Shown here piece by piece: positions 11,400 to 21,846 of a stretch of 64,000 nt of DNA (position 1 is the first letter of the stretch; every line of letters starts with the position of its first letter). Position numbers and translations under genes: made by a program. The notes under the pieces were generated by a model. It saw only the letters and a program-made list of their open reading frames with translations, made no database searches and was not told the DNA's origin. Location of the stretch: the NCBI GenBank assembly GCA_032871835.1, contig CM065300.1, positions 69,637,192 to 69,701,191 on the forward strand, given 5' to 3'. The stretch is from Dipteronia dyeriana. Lineage: Eukaryota > Streptophyta > Magnoliopsida > Sapindales > Sapindaceae.

Positions 11400-13156
11400 A
11401 GGATGCATTGAAGCCTTCTCATGTCTTTGTGGTTGTCTTGATTGTTGTTAAGGAACTTTCCTTCTTTGTTGTTGAGCAAGACTTGATTGCTTCCTTGGTT
11501 GAGCTTGCATGATAGGTATCTTCCCTTTATGAGCTTTCGGTTGAGGGAAGTTAACTTGAGGAGCCCTTGTAGGATGGGCTTGAGGTGGGCTTCTTGGTGC
11601 TACCTTGACTTGAGCACTACTTGAACACTCTCCTAGGTCAAGTTTCTTCCTAGGTGATTGATGAGAAGAGGACCCATTGAAATTCATGCTTCTTCCAAAA
11701 ATGGTCTTGCTTGGAGTGGAGGACATCTTGTCATCTTCAAATCCAAGCCCCTTCTTGTCACTTGGCCTTTTTCCAACATCTAACATGTGGTCAAGTTTTT
11801 TGGTACTAGAGTTCATCTTGGCCAAAACCTCTCTTGCATCTTCAAGCTTTTTCTTCAACCCTTCTTCATTCCTCTTAGATCTTACCAACTCTTCATTTAG
11901 CTGGTCAACTTGAGTAGAGAGCTCAAGGTTTTCTTCTTTTAATCTCTTAATTTCATTCTTGTTCTTTAACCTTGAACTCTCAAACCTAGTCATATAGTCC
12001 TTGAGATCCATCCTATCCACATTTCCATTTGTAGATTGTGATGAAGATCCATCATCACTTGAGTAGTTTTCTTCTTCACTAGCATCTTTGCTCCTATGAG
12101 AGGACGTAAAGGCTATGAAGTTAGCCATGAGTTATTCATCATCCGAAGACTCACCTCCTTCATTTGAGTTATCACTTTCACTCCATATGCAACCATCACT
12201 TTTCTTTTTTTCTTGACCTTGTGATTTGCACATTCATGGGCAAAGTGACTTATCCCACCACATTCATAGCATTGGACTCATTTCTTTTCGGTCTTTTTTT
12301 GCCTAGGCTCAACCTTTTTGAAGGGAGCCTTTTTCTTCAAGTCTTGACCCTTGGATCCGAAACCTTTCTTCTCAGACTTGTAGAATTTATTGAACTTTCT
12401 CATTAGCAAAGCCATTTCCTTATCCGAGTCATCACTATCCTCCTTCTCAACTTTGGAGGTTTTCAAAGCAATATCCTTTTGCTTTTTTGGTGGTGTGGGG
12501 TTAGGAAATTTCCTAGATTCATAAGCTAGAAGCCTCCAAATAACTTCACTCGGCTTCATATCCTTGTAACCACTATTCTCTTCTAAAGCCGTTACCTTAG
12601 ATTCAAATCTATCTGGTAGAGATCTCATAATCTTTTGCTTGATCTTCCTATCCAAATAAGGATCACCAAGTTGATGACTTTGGTTTACAATATCTATCAA
12701 CCTCACTTCAAAGTCATTGAAGCACTCGTTCTCATCCATCTTGAGCAATTCAAATTACGTTTGAAGAACTTGAAGCTTCGATTCCTTAACCACATCGGTT
12801 CCCTCATATGCAACTTCTAGGATATCCCATGCCTCCTTAGCTATCCTAGTATTTTGAACCAACTTGTAATGGTTCTCATCCTTTGCACATAGGATGGCAT
12901 GCATTGCCTTCCTATTCCACTTTGATGCCTCAAAATCTTGTGCGTTCCACTGTGCCTTTGGCTTGAGTACATCATCTCCTCTATCTGTAGGAGTCATCAT
13001 GGATGGAGTGTAGCCATCTTCAACCGCCATCCATGCCCTGTCATGAATTTGGAAAATATACGACTCCATCTTGCCTTTCCAAAAGGCATAATTCAATCCA
13101 GTGAGAAGTGAAGGTCTAGTGCTAGAAGCTCCCTCGTTGCCACCATTTCCACTCAT
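11400..13156 (-). pseudogene. SIRE-1 gag (capsid-like)
   Basis: The start is set at ATG 13156 (MSGNGGNEG), the first Met before the conserved gag N-terminus LTGLNYAFWKGKMESYI. The upstream Met at 13240 is in a non-conserved leader. The capsid segment includes ECFNDFEVRLIDIVNQS and LPDRFESKVTALEE. A CYECGGISHFAHEC zinc knuckle lies near 12232-12273. A Ser/Asp-rich stretch and a long coiled coil (LKNKNEIKRLKEENLELSTQ, about 11880-11975) follow, then a Pro/Gln/Lys-rich tail. Breaks are TAA at about 12755, TGA at 12278-12280, a frameshift near 12200, TAA at 12132-12134 and TAA at 11448-11450. Confidence 0.85.
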
Positions 13157-13267
13157 TGTGTTCAATGAATGAATGATATGAATACAAGTGTATGAATGAT
13201 CAACACACACACAAAATGCAACACACACCAAAATGAGCAAGGATCACTTATGTATGTCTAGGAACCT

Positions 13268-13279
13268 GCTCTGATACCA
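13268..13279 (-). promoter_or_regulatory. SIRE-1 primer-binding site (initiator Met tRNA)
   Basis: The minus strand reads TGGTATCAGAGC, two bases after the LTR end. It is the standard plant Copia site complementary to the 3' end of initiator tRNA-Met. Confidence 0.95.
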
Positions 13280-13281
13280 AT

Positions 13282-14869
13282 TGAAACAAATATTATGGCG
13301 TGTATAATATTAATCTAGAAGGGGGGTGAATAGATTTTAAACAATTTTACCAAATTTTCATTAATGGACAAGTTGACAAAAATACCCCTAGCTAGTTACA
13401 ATAATATCACAAGTGTAATAAGTGCGGAAATAGTAAAGACACTTGAGATATACGTGGAAACCCTCCAAATGGGAAAAACCACGGGCTGATAAGTGCGCCA
13501 CATTCGAACCTCGAATCCACTAATGGTAAAGGAATTAAAACCTAATCCCGGTTTAAAATCCACCACCACTACCTAATCCCGGTATAAGTGAACCTAGTCC
13601 ATCTTGCTTGCGATTTAAGCTACCCAATCCCAGAAGCAACACAAGTCTTACTTCTCAATGAATAGATAAAATGGCCTATGTGAATATATGATGATATTCA
13701 AAGAACAAACAATGCTAGGAAACCTTATATGCATATCTAGGATGATGAGATGACAATTAATGCAATCCTAGATATCAAGAGCTAAATGACATGTTCAAAA
13801 AGCTTAGCTAAACATAGATCAAACAATCCTATGAAGCTATCACAATACAACACTCAATCATGTCATCACAACAATCTCTAATTTGTATATAGAATATGTC
13901 TAAGAGCATACAAATAATTAAAAAGATGGCTTAGCAAGCAAAACACTTAACTTGTAAGAAGATAGTGAAGAACTTATCAAACAAGATGTGATGAAGCAAA
14001 ACTATCCATTGATGCACTCAAAATGATCTTAGATGATGCAAGATGAAGTTTTTATGCGCATGGGAATGCTTTGAGTGTTTAAAGATGAGTTCTTAGAAGA
14101 GTTTTCCTTTTGAAATGTGTTCTAAGGAAAAGATATGATGTTCTAAACTCTATTTCGACTTGAATACAAAGAGTTATATATATATGAGTTTCAATCAAAG
14201 TGATGTTGTTTTGGAAAAAAATGTTCCAGCTTTCGTTATGTGCGCTGGTGAGGTGCGCTGGTCGAGTAGCGCACCACCAGCGTACAACCTAAATTTTCAA
14301 TAGGCGATGGTCGAGTGGCGCATGACATGCGACGATCCACTGGAATGTTGTGCTGGTGAGGCCGCACTAGTCGAGTAGCGCATCACCAGTGCACTGTCAA
14401 CTTTTTCAACATTACATGGGTGCAGTGGTACAGGTCAGTAGCGCATGACAAGCAGTGATCCACTGGAATGTTGCGCTGGTGAGGCTGCGCTAGTCGAGCA
14501 GTGCACCACCAGCGCAATGCCCACTTTTTCAACACTCAAACACACAAAATCAACAAGTCCTAGAGTGATGAAAATGCATCCTATACCAATGCCTAACATG
14601 ACATAAAACTTTAATTACAACATGCAAATGAATTAACAAGAGTCATTTAAACCAAAATGCACACAAGTATAAACACACAATATATATGAATAAGAGTTAT
14701 GCATGAATTTGTGAGTGTGTGCAACCATCTCTTCAAAGTAAGTAAGCACAAGAATTTTACCTTAGGTGCTTCTTCTCTTGAGGTCTTGAGAGCCTAAGCT
14801 ACCCTTACATAAACCCCAAAAATGTGATTTGTTTACGAAATGAGCCAATCATTAAATGAGGACTTTACA
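13282..14869 (-). repeat. 5' LTR of SIRE-1
   Basis: 1588 bases, TGAAAC...TTTACA on the plus strand. The TATA-like promoter element is at 14174-14187. Transcription would run leftward into gag. It keeps about 60 bases at 14764-14822 that are missing from the 3' LTR. Confidence 0.93.
14236..14523. repeat. GC-rich U3 cassette, SIRE-1 5' LTR
   Basis: Same modules as 6221-6512. The clearest hairpin spans 14243-14282. CGCTGGTG and GTGCGCT on the left pair with AGCGCAC and CACCAGCG on the right around GGTCGAGT, with a two-base bulge. Many CpG sites are present. Confidence 0.8.
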
Positions 14870-15116
14870 AAAGTGATGTTCCCTCGCTGCAGCATTGCCG
14901 TTTAGGTCGAAACACCACCTTTGGGACTGGTTTTTCAAATAACCCATATGCCCCGCTAGAGATTATCGAAGGTGATTCAAATGAGGAGTTTGGTGAGGTT
15001 GGAATTGGTGGGGTTTCATTTGGTACTACCTCGATATCACCTGGTGGGACGCTCGTTCTTCCTTATGAATTATGTGTCATTTCAGATTTAACCGTTACGA
15101 AGTCAACCATCAGGCG

Positions 15117-16608
15117 TGTAAGTTCCTCGATTTTTTATTGGCTCATTTTGTTGACAACCACATTTTGGATCAATATGTAATGGTAGTTTAGGTCATCATT
15201 GCTCAAGTCCTCTTTCAAGCATCAAAGGTAAAATCACTTGCTTAACTTTGTTGAAGAGATTTAGTACACACTCACACTCATGCATTTTATTTTAATTATC
15301 TTGCTTGCATGCTTATTTACCATTTTGAATGCCTTGTGTGTATTATTTTTATTTGAGTGTTGAATGTATGTTTGTGCCTTAAAAAGATGATTTTTTCCTC
15401 TTTACCGCGGTCTAGACCGCTCTCTGTGTAGTGCCCCCGCCACGGCCTGGACAACGGTGTTTGACAGAGGATGCACGATGTGGCTACCGCGGTTTGTGCT
15501 TGTTGCATACCCCGCGATCTCCCAAGCAGAGTTTCACAGAGGATACATGTTGTCCAGACCACGGTCTGTGCATAGTGCATGCACAACGACCTACAGAGCG
15601 GCGTTGTCCAGGAAATACACCGCTCTCTGTGCTGCGGTACAACCAGCGGTCTTGACGAGTTTTGGTTGCCTTGCGCTCAAATTGATGCAGTTTAACTCTA
15701 GGCTTCATATAAATGTTCCATCTTCTTCCCAACTCATTTTTTAGAGCTTTCTAACCTATTTTTGAGAGAGAGATAAGGTTCTTTAGAGAGAGAAGCTCCA
15801 AGAAGCCGTTTTTACTCAACCTTCCTTAAAATCCAAATCATCAAGCATCTTTCAAGCATGGGTTTCTTGTTTTTTCATGACTAGGTATTCTCTACATGTT
15901 CTAAACTTTATGTTTTCATTACTAAGACATGTATACCTAGGGTTTTAGTATTTATTGCATATTAATTGCTTGCTTGTGTGATTAATTGCTTTTATGACAT
16001 GCTTGTGTATTGATTGTTGGTTGAGATGCATTAATTTGTGATAGCTAGCATTTATGACGTTTTTACCGTTCTAGCTAATTCTTCTTGCCTTTGCATTTAA
16101 AACATTGATATCTAGGATTTGCTTTAATTGTCATTATTAATCCTAGATAAGCATGAATGTCTTGACCTAGCATTTTTGCATATTGAAGAATCTTGTATAT
16201 TCACTTAGGTTGCCATTATTTCTTCATTGTTGATTTAGCTTGTGGCTAAGTGGTTAGTGCACAAGGCTAGTAATCCAAAATCGCTATTAAGGTCCGTTGG
16301 GTAGAGTGAAAGGGTTAGTAACTGGAGGGTTAGATGGGAGATCAACCTAGGTTGTAAACTTTTACCCTATAGTGGATTTTGAGGATCAAGGGTGGCGCTC
16401 TAAATAGCCCATGGTTTTTCCCTTTTGGAGGGTTTCCACTTATATTTTCCGTGTTGTTATTGTTTCATGTTTGTTGTCATTTATTTGAACATTTAAGTAG
16501 AATGGGGTAGAATTGTTAATATTGATTAATTCACAAAATTGGTAATCTATCGAATTAAAACCTATTCACCCCCCTCTAGGTTATAGACACACTTTCTAGG
16601 GAATTTCA
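15117..16608 (+). repeat. Solo LTR, SIRE family, plus orientation
   Basis: It runs from TGTAAGTTCCTCG to GGGAATTTCA and is flanked by a perfect 5-base TSD, AGGCG (15112-15116 and 16609-16613). No internal sequence remains, so the two LTRs recombined. A TATA box (TATAAAT) is at 15708-15714. The sequence matches the SIRE-3 LTR at 62081-63589 in reverse, including its GC-rich block. It interrupts the Tat-1 aORF. Confidence 0.95.
15405..15655. repeat. GC-rich U3 cassette, solo LTR
   Basis: It contains the perfect 14-base palindrome GCGGTCTAGACCGC at 15407-15420 and related CCGCGGT, GACCACGGTC and ACAGCGGT-type words. It sits about 50 bases upstream of the TATA box. It has no visible similarity to the SIRE-1 or SIRE-2 cassettes but occupies the same place. 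Confidence 0.8.
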
Positions 16609-18228
16609 AGGCGCTAGAGGAGTCAATTCAGTATACTAGAGAGCATCTCGGTTACCGTACCATACCAGGGGTATGACGTGTACACCCCACCCTTGGTGTG
16701 CTCCCAATACATTTCACCGTATTTGACTATAGAGTCAGGCTAACTTTTCATCCGACCCTCTACAGAGCACTTCACGCTCTACAGCTAGCCCCCTTCATCT
16801 TACACCAGGATTCTAGAGACACTAAGTGGGCTTTCTCGTGCTTTGAAAAGAATAGTGCAAGAAGGACAATATCAATAGGGAGCAATAACCGGATGAGTTG
16901 AGGTTTGTCTTCCAGGTCACTAGCATGTCTTCTAATCTTAAGGGGCAATTCTATGTCCGGACTAAAAATAGCTTAAATTTCATCCTTCCTGGTGCCACCA
17001 AGAATGACGCTCCCTGGAAGGATGAATGGGTCATGGTAGGTGTCATTTGGGGGAGTTCAGTTCATATCGATGGTACTGAGTACAGGGATCTTACCCAGTT
17101 CAGTAACAAAAAGGTCTGAGAGAAAGTCACCATTTCCACGGAATCATGGTTGATCTTGAAGGCTATCATTGGCCGGAACTTTGTCAACTTACAGTACCCC
17201 GCTTTTGATCCCTTTAACACTGGTAGGGTGGACCGCTACCTGCTCATCTCCATTGCCTGCCCAGGTATGATGCACCTCTCTATTTCTAAGGGTGGACACT
17301 AAGTTACAAACCAAACCAAACTGAACCAAATCGAACAAAAAAAGGGTGTTCAGTTCGGTTCGTAAAATTAATTCGGTTTAAAAATTGAAAACCAAATTTT
17401 TATTCGGTACAAACCGGTTTAATTTTCTAAAAACCAGATTGAACCAAATAAACCGGTTATAAAAGAAAAAAAAACCCTAAAATTTTCTAATGCTCTTTCT
17501 GTCTATCATTCTAGACTTCTCACCAGACACACACACAGCCTCTCTTACTCTGCTCATCAGCGTTCATCAACTCCATTCCAGACTTCCAGTGTTCCGATAT
17601 GCTCATCAACTCCGTGCATCAACCTCCGATCTGCTCCTACAACTACAAGGTTTGTTACTTTCTCTGTTTTCTTCTTTTCCTAATTTTATTCTCCTACACT
17701 ACAACAACCGAACTGCTTCTTCTTTTCCTAATTTTTTCTTCTTCTTCTAATTTTCTTCTTGTCTTATTTTTTTGTTTCACTTCTGGTTTGCTCGTCTTCT
17801 TCGAGAGACGCCAGCCAAAACCTCAACTCTGTTCCAGTGTTTCGATTTGCTTAACATCTGATATGCTGGTCCGATTTGCTCAGCCAAAAGCCAAAGCCTC
17901 ACTTCATCAACGTTCGATTTGCTTGTCTTCACCTCGTCCGATCTACTTGAACGAGAGCAAGGTAAATGACGCTTTCACTAGTACAAGTGTTTATATCTGA
18001 AGAGTTTTATATGATTTCAATATGATTACATGACGGTTTCAATTTTTTTTGTTTTTATACATACTTCAAGCATAAATGTAGATATGGTTATAGTTCTGTG
18101 ATGTCAATCTGATTACCTAGTCATTAGCAAGATTTTTGTTTCTATATATACTTTTGCTATCCTCTTGTAGATTTTGATATATATATTGTTTTCAAGGTAA
18201 CAAATTTATCCATACATTTGATATTTAG

Positions 18229-18338
18229 GTGTAGGATGCGACTGCTGCAGACCCTAAGCTGCTGGTGTTTTTGAAAGCATATCGAAATATTGTTCCTGTG
18301 CCGAGGCATTGGTGTCAGAAGAGGAAATTTTTGCAAGG
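18229..18338 (+). pseudogene. SF3B2: SF3B2 (SAP145) exon fragment A
   Basis: SF3B2 is a subunit of the SF3b complex of the U2 snRNP. After an intron-like TATTTAG the frame reads V-stop-DATAADPKLLVFLKA, then PVPRHWCQKRKFLQG. This is a highly conserved eukaryotic block of the family (DUF382 region, from memory). The stop at 18232-18234 stands where the family has Trp (TGG to TAG). The exon end lies near 18337; the next bases (GGCAGT) are not a normal GT donor. The intron context shows a genomic capture rather than an mRNA copy. Confidence 0.88.
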
Positions 18339-18758
18339 CAGTGGTTTCTGCTAAAAACCGACTAATTTGGATTAAAATATGCATGCAATACTGATGAGAA
18401 TAGTGATTAGTGAACGTGAGGGATTTAAGGAAGGGGTGAGGAAAATCACGTCGATAAGATTTCCCTTATATGTATATATGTGGTTCTAGCAGGGTAGCGG
18501 CTGTGACAACCATGGAGCCTGGACTTGTATGTGTTTTGCAAAGAGGACTGTTGAATGATTATTGTTTTAAATATGTTTTCTAGTGTGGGTTGGGATAAAG
18601 ATACTTATCTGATGCTTTAATTGGGACTAGAATGACATACCTTTGCATACTAGATATAGGTGATTTGTTCAATGTTGAGGTGCTAATTAATCTGCTTTGT
18701 AATTTCAGATGCCTTTCCATTGTGCCTAATGCTCTGGCTAGATTCGCCTAAAGATTTT

Positions 18759-18762
<4 letters not shown>

Positions 18763-18804
<42 letters not shown>
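18763..18804. repeat. (TA)n microsatellite
   Basis: About 21 uninterrupted TA units in the intron between the SF3B2 fragments of the hAT element. Confidence 0.95.
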
Positions 18805-18808
<4 letters not shown>

Positions 18809-18887
18809 GTGATCTGAGTTAGTTGAAGTTCTTTTTGTGTACGAAATTATTTGTATCTCATTAGGTTTTGAATTTTTGTTTTTTCAG

Positions 18888-18965
18888 AGGAAGAGTGGAA
18901 TTGAGAAGCAACCATTCCAGCTTCCTGATTTCATTGCTGTAACAGGAATTGAGAATATTAGATAG
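18888..18965 (+). pseudogene. SF3B2: SF3B2 (SAP145) exon fragment B
   Basis: It follows a pyrimidine-rich acceptor (TTTTTTCAG) and reads RKSGIEKQPFQLPDF then IAVTGIENIR, the direct continuation of exon A in the family. The expected Gln after IR is TAG, immediately before a GTAATT donor. The next exon of the family is not visible downstream, so the captured fragment ends here. About 550 bases, including a TA microsatellite, separate it from exon A. Confidence 0.88.
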
Positions 18966-21846
18966 GTAATTTTAATTTTGTTAATATATTAATATACCTT
19001 ATTTTGGGGTTCTTTCCAATCATTTTGCCAACGTGAATCTTGTGAAAGCCACTGGTAATTTGTTTCATATTCTTGTGAGGTATTATTATGTAATTATAAT
19101 TTGGGAGGTTTTTGGCTTATGTTTTTCATGTTTCATTGAGGGAGTGGCTTTGTTGAGGTTTTTTCGTGACATATATATGGTGGGGTTGGATAAAGTTTAG
19201 TTTTTGAGAGAATGAGAGTCTCTCTACTTTAAAGATGCTCTATGACTTACAGACTCTCTCAATTTGTGAAAATATTTGTCTATTGTAGATTGTATTGTTG
19301 TTACCTCTTTTACGATAACATAAACAACTTTCATTTTTAATTTTTAAAGATTAAGGAAAATCCATTTCAAAGCCTTTAATCCATTGACTTGCTGTAACCT
19401 ATTTGTCTATTGTAGATTGATTGATGAAGCCATGAAGGTAAGCCTTTAATTGTTGGTATATACATAATTGTTCACTATAATTTTTTTGTTTCTATGGAGC
19501 ATAATTGCACAAAGAATGAGTGACAAATGCATATATATATTTTTATTTTTTTTATCTATAGGCAACTGGAGGAGTGACAAAATGGAATGCATTTTTTTAT
19601 GTATGTGGATTGTGGAATGTGGTGTGGTAACTATAATTGAAATGTTATTTTAGTTGACTACTTGATTAGTTGTAATTTTGATTTGGAGTTATTTTAGTTG
19701 TAATTTTGATTTGGAGTTGGATTATTTATTTTTGGGAGATATTAATATGTAATGTACTATTATTAACTTATTTTTGAATTTTTATTTTGGAGTTTAGAAT
19801 GTTTTTTATATTTTAGAATGGATTTGTTATTAACTTATTATTATGTAATATGTTTTTAAAGATTTAATTTTTTAATATATTTTTAAGTTAGGTTTGATTT
19901 GAGTTTTATAGCTTTAGGCTTATCAAAATTAGTATCCAACAACCATTAATTTTAAAAACAGAAGCTATATAGCCCATTAGGCCCAAAACCAAATTGAACC
20001 GAACCGTTTAAAATCAGTTCAGTTCAGTTTGGTTTCCATTTCTTATTCGGTTTAAACCGGTTTAAGTTTGGATGAAACGAAATATTTTCGGTTCAGTTTG
20101 GTTTTGCCTTAAACAGAACCGAATCAAACCATGCCCACCCCTATCTGTTTCTATTGATGCGTGTTTCCTACTTGTCAATGGTGTATTCTAAATTTTTACT
20201 TTTTTATATAGTTTCTGTTGTCCCATTACCGGTCCAGATAGGGTCTGGACTGCTAGAAGATTCACTTCTTCCTCTGATTCCTACCCCACCTAGATCCCAT
20301 ATCACCCCAATTGCTAGGACTCCTCCTCCTCCTATCATCACGAGAGGTGGTAGGCACATTCCTACTGGGATTCCCAGGGTACCTCTCTCTTTTCATCCCG
20401 GTCCCACTTCTCAAATGGATGCATTCGTATCCTGGTTGACTAGGGTGAAAGGTCAAGATTTTGCTAATCCTGCCGCCGCTTCTACCACTGCTGCTACTAG
20501 TACTACCGTATCTACCACTGTTGCTGCTACTACTGCTTATACCTTTACCGTTGTTGATACTGATGTTCCACATCCCCTGCCCACTTCAATACCTCTCAAG
20601 GTAGAAGGAGTTTCAGAAGCTGCTACTACCACTACTGTTATGGCTTCAGAAGATCAGACTCGATCTCAGTCAAGAATTACTGGTCAGAATGAGGTCTTGG
20701 ACCGGTTCATTTTGGGTTGTCATGGCAGGAGTTTGCGTCCCCTGACCTCGATGCCTTTTGACATCATGCTTACCAAGGGCTCCGACTTCATAGTTGAGGT
20801 AAAAAGAATATTCTGCTTCACTCCGTTTTATTCCACATCTTCTTGTATTTGGATGATTGCTAATATGATATTTATGACTTGTAGACTTTTAAATATAATG
20901 TTTCGGTGAGCCATGAAGAGGCATGCTGAAGATCCTGAAGCCAAGCTTGAGAAGGTCCAGAGTGAGCTAGCTAAGCTTCTAAATGATAACCAGAGTTTGA
21001 GCCAGACCTTGGACAAGACCATCAAATTCCTTGAGAATGCCTAAGGTAGTGTGGAACGAAACAAACGTGCATTTGACACTGAGGTCCTTTGGTCAAAGCA
21101 TCGTGCCTTGGAAAGGGACCTTGCAAGAGACAAGGTCCGTGAGCTAGACTGAGAGATCCATGCTATATGCGATAAGGTGGCGATCTTGGAAGCTAAGGTA
21201 GACTCCTTTTTTGGGGATGGTTATTTCTATGCTACATTTCTGGAAGCCTAAGCTCTACCTCATTTCTTAGACTTGGCTATCATCACGAATTAGAACAGGG
21301 AATAGATCCTAGAGAGAGCCCGAAGGTTGTTTATCCTAACTGGTGATAGAGCTAGTCATTCTTGTGCCGTCGGAGTCAATGAAGAGGTAGATGATGATGA
21401 CATATAACCCATCTCCTCCTTTCTGTTAGGCAGGGGGCCACTGGTGTGAATCCTCCCACCAAATCCCCAGTTGAAGCTGTCTCTCAGGTTGAGGAAGGGG
21501 TCCTAACTTTGCCTGTCAAGATGGTGGAGGAAATCCCTACTGATCAAGAGTCGATGGAGGTTAAAGCTACTTTACCTGGCCAAATCGAGGTAGCAAGGGG
21601 TTAACCTACTCTTGAGGGGGTAGTAGAGACCATCCTGATACAAAGGGTATGTAAGAGGATCTTCCTGGAGCAAAGAAGGAAATGGAACAAGCTGAGGCTG
21701 GTGTTGCGGTGGCTCTTTAGAAAAATCTAGTTCCAGTTGAGATTCTTGCTGAAATTGTGCAAGTGGGGATTGATGAACAGATTCCAGAAGATGGAGCACA
21801 GAAGGATGCCACCAGGGGAGAGATGATGCTTGATCAAGCTATCTGA

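Larger units (their letters stand above)
5274..14869 (-). mobile_element. SIRE-1: Copia element, SIRE/Maximus type
   Basis: A complete 9.6-kb element with TG...CA LTRs (5274-6792, 13282-14869), an initiator-Met primer site beside the right LTR and a purine tract beside the left one. It is flanked by AGAGT (5269-5273) and AAAGT (14870-14874), a TSD with one mismatch. Gene order on the minus strand is gag, protease, integrase, RT, RNase H. It interrupts the Tat-1 aORF about 34 codons in. The SIRE assignment rests on the long coiled-coil gag and the protease/RT sequence style; a phylogeny would settle it. Confidence 0.9.
17287..20143 (+). mobile_element. Non-autonomous hAT element carrying SF3B2 exons
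   Basis: The ends read TAAGGGTGGACA on the left and TGCCCACCCCTA on the right, i.e. imperfect TIRs of the hAT TAGGGGTGGGCA type. The 8-base flanks are TCTATTTC (17279-17286) and TCTGTTTC (20144-20151), a TSD with one mismatch. Both subterminal regions are dense in AACCGGTTT, TTCGGTT and AACCGAAC words in opposite orientation. No transposase is recognisable in 2.86 kb. The interior has an exon/intron piece of SF3B2 (18229-18965). It interrupts the Tat-1 aORF. Confidence 0.88.
5172..21846 (+). pseudogene. Tat-1 antisense ORF (aORF), split by three insertions
   Basis: This is a decayed plus-strand ORF opposite to Tat-1 pol. Segments are 5172-5273, 14875-15116, 16614-17286 and 20152-21846, separated by SIRE-1, a solo LTR and a hAT. 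It starts at ATG 5172 (MSNSDGNNVDW), meets stops near 5250-5268, and is open through 14875-15116. At 16614-17286 it resembles the Pfam family called putative gypsy-type transposon (PF04195), recalled without a search: a TFHPTLYRALHAL-like stretch, then a GQFYVRTKN...APWKDEWVMVGVIWG segment. After a Pro/Thr/Ala-rich linker (20240-20640) comes a predicted coiled coil (about 20915-21200, KLEKVQSELAKLL) and an acidic tail ending at TGA 21844-21846. Several frameshifts and stops are present. The function of these aORFs is unknown. Confidence 0.65.

Noticed and set aside
15317..15744. Overlapping Cys/Thr-rich ORFs in the solo LTR, mirrored at 63036-63400
   Set aside because: Produced by the GC-rich U3 cassette on both strands; not coding.
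17490..18000. ORFs of 86 and 133 codons inside the hAT element
   Set aside because: Hydrophobic Phe/Ser/Leu-rich translations of CT-rich sequence; no domain. The sequence could be an untranslated leader of the ancestral transposon or of the captured gene.
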